Positions 8,242-15,675 of a DNA stretch of 64,000 nt are shown here, one piece after another; position 1 is the first letter of the stretch, and each line of letters begins with the position of its first letter. The DNA comes from Clostridia bacterium (GTDB lineage: Bacteria > Bacillota > Clostridia > Oscillospirales > CAG-272): positions 17,206 to 81,205 of the forward strand of contig JAFYMF010000017.1 of NCBI GenBank assembly GCA_017556745.1. The letters run 5' to 3'. The notes below the pieces were generated by a model. That model did no database searches. It was not told the origin of the DNA and saw only the letters and a program-made list of their open reading frames with translations. Made by a program: the position numbers and the translations under genes.

Positions 8242-9464
8242 TTTCCGCTATCCTCCGTATATCTGTCGGTAACAGTGGCAGACACACCGCCGTCTGACAT
8301 TCTGAGCCTTATTCTGTCCCCCTCAGAAAGCTGATCCGCTCTTTTAATTATCTCGCCCGACTCGGAATACACCGCACTGTAGCCTCGTGATATTACAGAG
8401 AGAGGACTGAGTGCATCAAGCTTTCCCGCAAGAGCGGCGAGTGAGGTTCTTGACGAACGCTCAGACAACTTTATGCCACTCTCCATACGGGTGGAAAGGG
8501 AAAGCACCGTCATCCGCTTATCGTCAAGCATATTCATTGGGTTTCTCATTATTCGGCTTCCTGCAAGAGTGTCAAGGCGAGCTCTGCGAGACTCAAGCTT
8601 ACCTGACATAAGCGACGACATTCTGTCAGAGAGAGCTCTGACAGTCCTTTTAAGCTCAGCTCTGTCGGGAACTGCGATTTCCGCCGCGGCCGAAGGGGTA
8701 GGTGCCCGACGGTCTGACACAAAATCGCATATTGTAAAATCCGTCTCATGTCCAACTGCAGAGATAATGGGGATATTTGATGCGGCAATAGCTCTTGCAA
8801 GTCCCTCGTCGTTAAACGCCCAAAGATCCTCGATGGAACCGCCGCCGCGACCTATTATTATAACATCTGCAGTGTTTCTTTTATTCATGTATTCAACAGC
8901 CGCCCTTAGTTGTCGGGGAGCTTCGCTTCCCTGAACGGCAACACCGCATATCTCAACTGTCGCCATCGGATATCTGCGGCCGAGAATGTTGATTATATCT
9001 CTTATTGCCGCACCGGTCGGTGAGGTTATTACACCTATCCTCATGGGATACTCGGGAAGCGGCTTTTTGCGTGTCTCACTGAAAAGGCCCTCAGAGGCAA
9101 GCTTTTCCTTTAACTGCTCAAACGCGGCGTATAGTGCACCGATACCGTCCGGCATCATTGAGTCAGCATAAAGCTGATACTGACCGTCTCTGACGAATAC
9201 CGAAATACGTCCGCCAACCACAACCTTCATTCCGTTTTGCGGAACAAAGTTCAACCTTACAGCAGAGGATCGGAACATAACCGCCTTGAGACATCCCGTC
9301 TCATCCTTGAGGGTAAAATACAGATGCCCTGTTTTATAGTGATGGGTAAAGTTGGAGATCTCTCCCCTGACTGTCACTGAGGAAAGATTAAGGTCAGATT
9401 CAACAAGCATCTTCATGTACTCGTTTATCTGACTGACGGTTACCACATGCGCCGATGAGTTCAC
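8238..9464 (-). CDS. xseA: Exodeoxyribonuclease VII large subunit
   Basis: This is the catalytic subunit of ExoVII. The 408-residue protein starts with an OB-fold domain (VSQINEYMKMLVESD to about residue 105). The nuclease core follows, with RIGVITSPTGAAIRDI (about 141-156), IIGRGGGSIEDLWAFNDE (about 199-216) and SAVGHETDFTICDFVSD (about 235-251). A shorter helical C-terminal region comes last. The start is GTG at 9462-9464 with GAGAGGGGAGA upstream. It overlaps xseB. Confidence 0.95.
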   Translation of the reverse strand: MNSSAHVVTVSQINEYMKMLVESDLNLSSVTVRGEISNFTHHYKTGHLYFTLKDETGCLKAVMFRSSAVRLNFVPQNGMKVVVGGRISVFVRDGQYQLYADSMMPDGIGALYAAFEQLKEKLASEGLFSETRKKPLPEYPMRIGVITSPTGAAIRDIINILGRRYPMATVEICGVAVQGSEAPRQLRAAVEYMNKRNTADVIIIGRGGGSIEDLWAFNDEGLARAIAASNIPIISAVGHETDFTICDFVSDRRAPTPSAAAEIAVPDRAELKRTVRALSDRMSSLMSGKLESRRARLDTLAGSRIMRNPMNMLDDKRMTVLSLSTRMESGIKLSERSSRTSLAALAGKLDALSPLSVISRGYSAVYSESGEIIKRADQLSEGDRIRLRMSDGGVSATVTDRYTEDSGK

Positions 9465-9493
9465 CCCTATCTCCCCTCTCCGTTCTGTATATT

Positions 9494-10453
9494 TTATCTG
9501 TTACTCAAATATTTTTCTGCCGTCAGAAGTGCGACTCCCGCGGCATTATCAGCTGAAAACTCAGGTGTGGCAAAATAACACCTGTCACCCTTTAACATTT
9601 CCTTTATCCTGCCGTTGCTCATTACACCGCCCGAGTACAGGATCTTGCCGTCCGGAAGAACATCTCTTGCTCCGTCACTGAGTCGGACAAGAGTACGCCC
9701 TACAAAATCAAGTGTAAAGGCAGAGATATAACCTGCACTTTTGCCTTCTCTCTGCAGTTTTGCCGCCATGTTCTCAACACCCGACAAATTACAGTCAAGC
9801 CCCGAGACCGATATTTTTCCCCTATCGGGTCTGTCTCCCGAATACTCGTTTGCGGCGATCTCCATATACCGTCCGGCAGGGAAAGGCATACCCAGCATAA
9901 CACCGATTCTGTCAATAGCCTGACCGCAGCTTATGTCACGGGTACCACCGAGAAGCTCTGTCTCATAACCGCCCTCAGAGGTTGTTACCCTGACGACCTC
10001 GGTCGTACCGCCCGACACGTGAAACGCAATAAAACTCTCACCGACATTGACTCTCATCCCCGAGGAATAGACAGCCGCACGGATGTGACCTGCCTGGTGA
10101 GAAAAGCTATACAACGGCGCCTGTGCTACTGCCGCTGCAGTACTTGCCGCCACCTCGCCCACAAGAAAGCAGGGCATATACGACCCCTCCACATCTCTCG
10201 GAGTCGCGGAGTAGCCAACTGCCGTGACGTTATCATTACGAAGTATCTCTTTTACCTCGTCCATAAGTCCGGGGAGATTCTTCACGTGGGCAAAAACCGC
10301 ATCACTCTGTCTTAGTCCTCTCTCCCCTGTCTTTACCGGCAAAGGAGCCTTGAGGTTAGCGATCACTGTAACAGTGCAGTCAGAGACGGCGGCAACAGAC
10401 ACAGAAGTAGTGTAATTACTTGTATCTATTCCAAGAAACAGTTCTCTTTTCAT
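9494..10453 (-). CDS. TsaD/Kae1-like ASKHA-fold protein (M22 glycoprotease-like paralogue)
   Basis: The 319-residue protein opens with FLGIDTSNYTTSVSV, the ASKHA nucleotide-binding phosphate loop. It keeps the HxxxH metal pair as HQAGH (H119, H123), SGGTTE in place of the SGGHT of true TsaD, and YSGGVMSN and DNAAGVALL near the C-terminus. It is therefore related to TsaD, which makes the t6A modification of tRNA. The variant motif and its position between nusB and xseA mark the Clostridia-specific paralogue rather than TsaD itself, and its function is not established. It overlaps the nusB stop by four bases. Confidence 0.75.
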   Translation of the reverse strand: MKRELFLGIDTSNYTTSVSVAAVSDCTVTVIANLKAPLPVKTGERGLRQSDAVFAHVKNLPGLMDEVKEILRNDNVTAVGYSATPRDVEGSYMPCFLVGEVAASTAAAVAQAPLYSFSHQAGHIRAAVYSSGMRVNVGESFIAFHVSGGTTEVVRVTTSEGGYETELLGGTRDISCGQAIDRIGVMLGMPFPAGRYMEIAANEYSGDRPDRGKISVSGLDCNLSGVENMAAKLQREGKSAGYISAFTLDFVGRTLVRLSDGARDVLPDGKILYSGGVMSNGRIKEMLKGDRCYFATPEFSADNAAGVALLTAEKYLSNR

Positions 10454-10866
10454 TCCTTTGTGCAGTCTGCGTTCTTTTCCTTCATAATAGCGTTAAGGAT
10501 ACCGTTGATAAAGGATGCCGCCGCCTCGTCATCATAGGTCTTTGCAAGCTCTACCGCCTCGTTTATCGATACGCTGTCGGGAATAGAGTCACAGAAAAGT
10601 ATCTCGTATGCTGACAATCTCATTATTGCAAGAGACACACCGGACATTCTGTCCTTGCGCCAACCGTGAGAGTGCTTCTCTATCACGTCATCAAGCTCGG
10701 TGATGTGCTCGTATGCACCGAAGAATACCTCGCTTATGTATTCGTTACGTTCAAAATCCCTGCACTCCTCAGCGTAGCGGATTATCTCCTCTGCCATCAT
10801 ACCTTTGTTGTATTCAAGTTCGAAAAGGAGTCCCATTGCAGTTTCTCTTGATTTACGTCTGTTCAT
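10450..10866 (-). CDS. nusB: Transcription antitermination factor NusB
   Basis: The 138-residue all-helical protein begins RRKSRETAMGLLFELEYN and contains SGVSLAIMRLSAYEILF and SVSINEAVELAKTYDD, all typical of NusB. NusB binds boxA RNA together with NusE/S10 during rRNA antitermination. It is the first gene of the minus-strand housekeeping block, with a strong promoter at 10927-10955. Its Shine-Dalgarno (10896-10904) is separated from the ATG by a small hairpin (10877-10895). Confidence 0.95.
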   Translation of the reverse strand: MNRRKSRETAMGLLFELEYNKGMMAEEIIRYAEECRDFERNEYISEVFFGAYEHITELDDVIEKHSHGWRKDRMSGVSLAIMRLSAYEILFCDSIPDSVSINEAVELAKTYDDEAAASFINGILNAIMKEKNADCTKE

Positions 10867-10876
10867 ATTTGAGTTT

Positions 10877-10904
10877 CTGCGAAAAAGTTTCGCAGCCTTT
10901 CTCC
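10877..10904 (-). promoter_or_regulatory. Ribosome-binding site separated from the nusB start by a hairpin
   Basis: On the minus strand GGAGAAAGG (10896-10904) is followed directly by an 8-bp stem with a 3-base loop (10877-10895), then ten bases, then the nusB ATG (10864-10866). The linear distance, about 29 bases, is too long for normal initiation. If the hairpin folds, the effective spacing becomes about ten. Confidence 0.5.
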
Positions 10905-10926
10905 ATAGTATATTAATCCGTATTAT

Positions 10927-10955
10927 ATTATATATATTTATACACTAAAAGTCAA
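10927..10955 (-). promoter_or_regulatory. Sigma-A promoter of the nusB block
   Basis: The minus strand reads TTGACT, 17 bases, TATAAT, about 60 bases upstream of nusB. It is the only convincing promoter seen for the run of genes down to dnaE. The rest of 10956-11171 is AT-rich and holds nothing else recognisable apart from the start of the plus-strand gene at 11172. Confidence 0.85.
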
Positions 10956-11171
10956 TGAATAAACCGCATAAATATTCATTTTGTTACATCAAACAAGCAC
11001 CCTCAGAGTCAAGATAAGTTTTTTTGAGCATATTTTGTTTTGGTACTCTTTTTTGCCCATAGGAAATCAAAAATCGGCACAATTTTCATAATGTTCAAAT
11101 TTTAGTCCTTGAATTTTTCGATTATTCATGATACTTTATATATTAAGTATTATTTTTTTCGGAGAATAACA

Positions 11172-11624
11172 ATGAAAGAACTCAAGCGAATAAAAAGTAT
11201 TTTAAGCCAAACATCGATCTTTTTCACACTGATAGTTGTATTTTTCTATCTGATAGCAAATTCCATGATAAGCACCACTCTGGTTCTTGAGATGTCGGGA
11301 ATGTTTATGATCCTCATCTTTTCCTTTATTCTTGCGCTGTGTAATCTGGTGTTCCTCATCAAGAAGATACCCGCAGCACTCAGGGCATTGTTCCATTACA
11401 TCATTGTTGCCGCTGTTGTCATAATTACTTTCTTTTATTTCAGCACCGATACCGCAACTGTAAAAGGCGCACTTATCATCGCCTTTGCTCTTGCCATAAT
11501 CTATGCTATCGGCGGTGCGGTCACATTCCTCATCACAAGTAAGTTAAGCAGAGAAAAGGGCAAGGATGACGAATACAAGCCCCAGTTCAGTGCAATTACG
11601 TCAAAAAACTCAAAGCATAAATAA
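11172..11624 (+). CDS. Small four-helix membrane protein of unknown function
   Basis: The 150-residue protein has four predicted membrane segments at about residues 15-35, 40-62, 75-95 and 100-125, and a short charged cytoplasmic tail (SREKGKDDEYKP onward). The start is taken at the ATG at 11172 because GGAG lies at 11161-11164; an upstream in-frame ATG at 11109 has no ribosome site. The size and topology resemble DUF3021-type proteins, but I see no diagnostic motif, so the function is unknown. The neighbouring plus-strand genes have their own promoter, so this looks like a single-gene unit. Confidence 0.7.
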   Translation: MKELKRIKSILSQTSIFFTLIVVFFYLIANSMISTTLVLEMSGMFMILIFSFILALCNLVFLIKKIPAALRALFHYIIVAAVVIITFFYFSTDTATVKGALIIAFALAIIYAIGGAVTFLITSKLSREKGKDDEYKPQFSAITSKNSKHK

Positions 11625-11627
11625 TTA

Positions 11628-11656
11628 TTGCAATATATACCCGGATATGGTATAAT
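11628..11656 (+). promoter_or_regulatory. Sigma-A promoter for the SGNH hydrolase gene
   Basis: TTGCAA (11628-11633), 17 bases, TATAAT (11651-11656), starting three bases after the stop codon of the upstream gene. It predicts a 5' leader of about 70 bases that contains a hairpin (11699-11718). Confidence 0.8.
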
Positions 11657-11691
11657 TACCGGTGGTAAACCGGCATCATATACACTAGAGA

Positions 11692-11718
11692 GGAGACTAT
11701 TTCCGCTCCGGCGGAAAT
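11692..11718 (+). promoter_or_regulatory. Ribosome-binding site followed by a hairpin
   Basis: GGAG (11692-11695) is followed after three bases by a perfect 7-bp stem (ATTTCCG 11699-11705 with CGGAAAT 11712-11718), then 13 bases, then the ATG at 11732. A weaker TAGG lies at 11727-11730, just before the start. The layout repeats the one seen at nusB. Confidence 0.4.
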
Positions 11719-11731
11719 CCGAATTTTAGGT

Positions 11732-12739
11732 ATGAATATCAATAAGTCAAAAAACAATCAAGATAGCTTTTTCTATAAGATAATGGCTATCGTAGCACTC
11801 GGTGCTCTCGCCGCCATTATTATAATCATCGGTCTGTCGTCATCGGACAACGGTAAATTTTCAAATTCTCCAAATCAAAATCCTACAGTCACTACTCCTG
11901 CCGACACAAGCGGAAATAAACCGACAGAAACGACCGGTCCTGCAGATGAAAATACCTCTTCGGACACCACAGCATCTACAGACACCACCGCCCCCGATAC
12001 TACAGAAAATACCCCCGATGATACAACATCTAGCCCAGCTCCCGATAATCCCGATTCTCCCACCTATGCAAATGGTGTTCCTACCGAAGCAGAGCTGATC
12101 AGAGATTACAAGGGTACCATCCTTGAGAAAACTGCCGATGCAGGTCAGGAATATATTGACGATATCATATTCCTCGGTGACTCCACCACCTACGGTCTCA
12201 AGGCATATAAGATGCTCAAGGACGAAGATAAGACTCTTCAGGTATGGACTCCCACCAACGGTACTCTGTCCCTGAGCCGTGCAACCACCGACAGAATCTA
12301 TTACCCCGACACAAAAGAGCAGATCACTGTGGTTGAGGCAGTAAAAAAAGCCAAACCCTCTATGATGATAATCACCCTGGGTGTAAACGGTGTTGCTACA
12401 ATGAGCGAAGCTCAGTTTAAAGATGCATACACCGAACTCGTTAACTCAATTAAGAAAGCAAGTCCCGACACCAAAATAATTCTTCAGTCAATATTCCCTA
12501 CCGCAAAGAGATACGATACCACCAAGGGTATCAACAATGATAAAATCAATCGTGCAAACGTGTGGGTAGCAGATGTAGCAAAGACATGCGGAGTCAAGTA
12601 TCTTTATACCGCGTCCGCACTTCTTGGCTCTGACGGATATTACATGAATGATTCTTACCAGAACGGTGACGGCCTCCACCTTAACGAGGTAGGCTTTGAA
12701 AAAGAGCTTAACTACATCAGAACCCATGCTTATAACTGA
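11732..12739 (+). CDS. Membrane-anchored SGNH/GDSL-family hydrolase
   Basis: The 335-residue protein has a short basic N-terminus, one membrane segment (about residues 14-38) and a long Thr/Pro/Asp-rich linker (about 45-115). A C-terminal SGNH hydrolase domain follows. Its block I is IIFLGDSTTYGLKAY (catalytic serine near 150) and the last block is GDGLHLNEVGF (Asp-His pair near 310). It is probably displayed outside the cell, where such enzymes remove acyl or acetyl groups from glycans. It shares its transcript with the lipoprotein gene 16 bases downstream. The exact substrate cannot be read from the sequence. Confidence 0.82.
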   Translation: MNINKSKNNQDSFFYKIMAIVALGALAAIIIIIGLSSSDNGKFSNSPNQNPTVTTPADTSGNKPTETTGPADENTSSDTTASTDTTAPDTTENTPDDTTSSPAPDNPDSPTYANGVPTEAELIRDYKGTILEKTADAGQEYIDDIIFLGDSTTYGLKAYKMLKDEDKTLQVWTPTNGTLSLSRATTDRIYYPDTKEQITVVEAVKKAKPSMMIITLGVNGVATMSEAQFKDAYTELVNSIKKASPDTKIILQSIFPTAKRYDTTKGINNDKINRANVWVADVAKTCGVKYLYTASALLGSDGYYMNDSYQNGDGLHLNEVGFEKELNYIRTHAYN

Positions 12740-12755
12740 TTTACGGAGTAAAAAA

Positions 12756-13250
12756 ATGAGAACATTAAAATTTATATGCTTTTGTATTGCGCTCTCTCTT
12801 GTATGTGCTTTCATTATCGCATGCGGGGAGAAGCAAGATTACAGAGATGACATTACTGTTGAATCTGTTGTAGCCAAAATAAATCCCACCCTCAGCCAGA
12901 TAGAAAATCTTGACAGAGCACCCGAAAATTACGTTAAGATACAGCAGGCACTACCTCTTGACAGTTGCCTTGAGTACGTGGAGATGATTCAGGTCGGCGG
13001 TGTGGGTATCGATGAGTACGGTATCTTCAAGATGAAGGATGCAGAGTCTGTGGCAGCTATGAAAACCGCTATTGAAAGTTATCTTGCTTCCGCTCTTATG
13101 ACCTTCAATGAAGATTATGCGCCCGGTGAGAAGCCCAAGCTTGAGGCTGCCGAGATAAAGATTTTCGGTAATTACGTTATGTACGCTGTTCTCTCTGACA
13201 GCGAGAAGATAACTGCTTTCTCAGTACTTGAAAACGCACTTAAAAAGTAA
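12756..13250 (+). CDS. DUF4358-like lipoprotein
   Basis: The 164-residue protein has a signal peptide ending in a lipobox (SLVCAFIIAC, lipidated Cys 23), followed by a compact domain with DEYGIFKMKD and a C-terminal YVMYAVLSDSEK segment, as in the DUF4358 family. The function of that family is unknown. The start is the ATG at 12756, with ACGGAG at 12744-12749; an in-frame start inside the upstream gene is rejected because it has no ribosome site. It follows the SGNH gene closely and is ended by a terminator at 13256-13284. Confidence 0.75.
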   Translation: MRTLKFICFCIALSLVCAFIIACGEKQDYRDDITVESVVAKINPTLSQIENLDRAPENYVKIQQALPLDSCLEYVEMIQVGGVGIDEYGIFKMKDAESVAAMKTAIESYLASALMTFNEDYAPGEKPKLEAAEIKIFGNYVMYAVLSDSEKITAFSVLENALKK

Positions 13251-13255
13251 TATCT

Positions 13256-13284
13256 AAAAAGGACAGGTTTACTGTCCTTTTATT
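13256..13284 (+). terminator. Rho-independent terminator after the lipoprotein gene
   Basis: AAAAGGACAG pairs with CTGTCCTTTT around a 5-base loop and is followed by a T-rich run. It lies six bases after the stop at 13250. Confidence 0.85.
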
Positions 13285-13306
13285 TTACCCATAGTTTACA
13301 TCAACC

Positions 13307-13335
13307 TTGACAAGCACACTCTCCATATGTATAAT
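13307..13335 (+). promoter_or_regulatory. Perfect consensus sigma-A promoter with no gene downstream
   Basis: TTGACA (13307-13312), exactly 17 bases, TATAAT (13330-13335). All plus-strand DNA beyond it is antisense to the murE operon. The only element within reach is the hairpin terminator at 13363-13404, so it should make a short RNA. Confidence 0.8.
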
Positions 13336-13341
13336 TGTATC

Positions 13342-13408
13342 AACACATTCACTTACACAGACAAAAATGGCAGGGAAAACTAATACATTTTCCCTGCCAT
13401 TTTTATTT
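13342..13408 (+). ncRNA. Predicted small RNA of about 65 bases
   Basis: This is the interval from the expected start site of the orphan promoter (about 13342) to the end of a strong hairpin with T-tract (13363-13408). There is no open reading frame with a ribosome site. The RNA would be almost entirely the terminator hairpin preceded by a roughly 20-base unstructured A/C-rich tail. It is complementary to the terminator and last bases of the murE message. This is an inference from promoter plus terminator only. Confidence 0.45.
13363..13407. terminator. Bidirectional terminator, end of the murE operon
   Basis: A 17-bp stem (13363-13379 with 13388-13404) of AAAAATGGCAGGGAAAA type is flanked by A/T runs on both sides. 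It directly abuts the murE stop codon at 13408-13410 and ends the operon on the minus strand. It would also terminate the short plus-strand RNA. Confidence 0.85.
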
Positions 13409-14916
13409 TATACCGAATATTTTTCAGACGTACTGAGAAAAGCGTGACGTACTCTCTCCTCTGAAAATCTAATTATCAATTCACGTTCCGAGAACGGTCT
13501 CTTTTCACGTCCGATAAGCTGGTAGGTCTCATGTCCTTTACCGGCAAAAAGGATCATATCTCCGTCCTCGGCATTCTCGACCGCATAACGCACTGCATCC
13601 TCGCGGTGAGTAATACACACATGGGGCGCACCATCAGGTAAATACCCTGCTATCTCCTCGATTATGCCATCAGGTGACTCGTATCCCGGATTATCCGAGG
13701 TAATTACCGAAAGGTCGGCAAGCTCACCCGATACCTGTGCAAGCTCTTTACGCCTCTCCTCTGTTCTCTCCCCAACTGAGCCGAACACACAAATAAGGCG
13801 GTGTGGAGAATATTTGCGGATAACGGTCAGCGCGTGACGAAGACTTGTCTCATTATGGGCGTAATCCACTATGAAGACAACATTCGAAAGCGATGTTTCA
13901 ACAACTTCGAATCTTCCTTTGGGGCTACAGCTTTCAAGTCCTTTAGCTATAACCTCATGAGCTATTCCGTACCAGTCTGCGACAGTGGCGGCACAGAGTG
14001 CGTTATACACACTGAACTCGCCCGGAGTACGGAGCATTATATCATATTTTTTGCCGCCGTCAGAGACTGTAAAGCTGACACCAAGCCGACCGCTGTCAGA
14101 ATATATTTTAATATTTTCTCCGATAACGTCAGTCTCAGATGTTATACCGAAACCGCGGCAAAGGGCTCCACAACCCTCTATCATATATTCCGCATTTTCA
14201 TCATCTGCCGAGTAGGAAATAAAGCGTGTGGAAAAATCACGGAACAGTCTCCTTTTTGAATCTCTGTAGTGCTCAAATGTAGGATGCTCCTTGGGGCTTA
14301 TATGATCCCGTGACAGATTGGTAAAAGCACAGCTGTCAAAGGTAAGACCCTCAACGCGGTAATTAAAAAGCGCCTGTGAAGATACTTCGAGAACAACGTG
14401 AGTAACCCCCGCATCAACCATCTGTCTGAAATAGTATGCAAGCTCATAGCTCTCGGGAGTGGTATTTCCCGTTTCTGCTCTGTGTCCGAGATATTCAACA
14501 CCGTTTGAACCGATATATCCGCATTTGATCCCTGCCTCACTGAAAATACTGCAAAGCATCAGTGCGGTAGTTGTTTTACCCTTTGTACCGGTGATACCCA
14601 CAAGAGTCAGTTCCCTTTCGGGATGACCGAAGAAGGTTCTTGATATAACCCCGAGAGCAAAACGGGAGTTATCTGTATAGATAGCGGTTACGTCCTCGGG
14701 AAGCTCACACTCTCTTTCGAGTAAAAAGCATCTGCAACCGCGCTCGTAAGCTGAAGTAACAAACAGATGACCGTCAACAGTGGCGCCGCGAAGAGCTACG
14801 AACAGAGAATTTTCATCTGCTTTTCTTGAATCGTAACAGATATTTTTCACCACTGTATCGGAAATATCCGACTGTGTATTATACTTAATTCCGTAAAGCA
14901 GTTCTTTTAGCTTCAA
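13408..14916 (-). CDS. murE: MurE-type UDP-MurNAc-tripeptide ligase with a non-DAP substrate motif
   Basis: MurE ligases add the third amino acid to UDP-MurNAc-L-Ala-D-Glu. The 502-residue protein has the ATP loop GITGTKGKTTT (107-117), NTTPES (151-156), DYAHNETSL (351-359) and a C-terminal GKGHETYQ. The residues that read the third amino acid are SDNPGYESP (407-415), where diaminopimelate enzymes have DNPR. The arginine that holds the second carboxylate of DAP is a glycine, and DYAHN replaces the usual DYAHTPD. Both features suit a lysine-type (or other diamino acid) ligase. The start is TTG with AGGAGG nine bases upstream. It is the last gene of the asnB-asl-racD-murE operon. The genome may carry another MurE elsewhere. 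Confidence 0.88.
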   Translation of the reverse strand: MKLKELLYGIKYNTQSDISDTVVKNICYDSRKADENSLFVALRGATVDGHLFVTSAYERGCRCFLLERECELPEDVTAIYTDNSRFALGVISRTFFGHPERELTLVGITGTKGKTTTALMLCSIFSEAGIKCGYIGSNGVEYLGHRAETGNTTPESYELAYYFRQMVDAGVTHVVLEVSSQALFNYRVEGLTFDSCAFTNLSRDHISPKEHPTFEHYRDSKRRLFRDFSTRFISYSADDENAEYMIEGCGALCRGFGITSETDVIGENIKIYSDSGRLGVSFTVSDGGKKYDIMLRTPGEFSVYNALCAATVADWYGIAHEVIAKGLESCSPKGRFEVVETSLSNVVFIVDYAHNETSLRHALTVIRKYSPHRLICVFGSVGERTEERRKELAQVSGELADLSVITSDNPGYESPDGIIEEIAGYLPDGAPHVCITHREDAVRYAVENAEDGDMILFAGKGHETYQLIGREKRPFSERELIIRFSEERVRHAFLSTSEKYSV

Positions 14917-14932
14917 CGATCAGGTCCTCCTA

Positions 14933-15661
14933 TTATCTTGCTCCAAAGTACGCAGGGAATCCGCATGGCGGCTTACCGCAGGCAAGTATGGTTCTGTAGG
15001 CAAGTGCCTCAAGAGAATCGAGATACTCATCTCCCAGCCCCTCATCCCTCTTTATAAGTGACAGCTCGGTACATCCAAGGATCAGCTTCTCACATCCGCG
15101 GTCAAGAAGGCTCTTTGCCACATGTGAAAACTTTTCCATATCCGCTCTCTTTCCCTGCTTGATGTCACCGTAAATTATATCCATCAGCATTTTCTGCTCG
15201 TCCTTATTCGGGATCTCACAGGCAATACCGAAATTCTCGGATACTCTCTGATAAGACTCACTCATAACTGTACCCTCGGTGGCAAGTATTCCGAGTCTGC
15301 CTATCCTTACTCCCGCGGCTATTCTCACCGTCTCCTCAATAATATTGAGTATAGGCACCGAAACCTCTTTGCTGAGACTGCTGTAAAAATAGTGAGCGGT
15401 ATTACATGGGATAGCTATGACGGTGGCACCAAAGCTCTCAAGCTTTTTGGCATTCTCCATCATATCGGTAAGAGGATTCTCCGAAGACCGACCGAGGATA
15501 TAGTCGGTACGGTCGGGAGTCTCGGCAAAGCTGCTGATAACTATATTAAGATGCTCCTGATCGCTTGATGCCTCTGTGTGCGCGGTGAGCATCTCATAAA
15601 AATATACCGTTGACATGGGACCAAGTCCCCCGAGTATTCCGAGTAAAGGTGATCTTTCCAC
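14933..15661 (-). CDS. racD: Aspartate/glutamate racemase family protein, probably aspartate racemase
   Basis: The 242-residue protein has the two catalytic cysteines of the cofactor-independent racemases, in IPCNTAHYF (Cys 86) and LILGCTELSL (Cys 197), and the N-terminal GGLGPMSTVYFYEML typical of the aspartate racemase branch. It would convert L-Asp to D-Asp in the cytoplasm. The next gene upstream resembles D-aspartate ligase, which needs D-Asp, so context supports aspartate over glutamate. The start is GTG with AAAGGAGG upstream. Gaps to its neighbours are 14-16 bases. Confidence 0.85.
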   Translation of the reverse strand: MERSPLLGILGGLGPMSTVYFYEMLTAHTEASSDQEHLNIVISSFAETPDRTDYILGRSSENPLTDMMENAKKLESFGATVIAIPCNTAHYFYSSLSKEVSVPILNIIEETVRIAAGVRIGRLGILATEGTVMSESYQRVSENFGIACEIPNKDEQKMLMDIIYGDIKQGKRADMEKFSHVAKSLLDRGCEKLILGCTELSLIKRDEGLGDEYLDSLEALAYRTILACGKPPCGFPAYFGAR

Positions 15662-15675
15662 CTCGGAGCCTCCTT

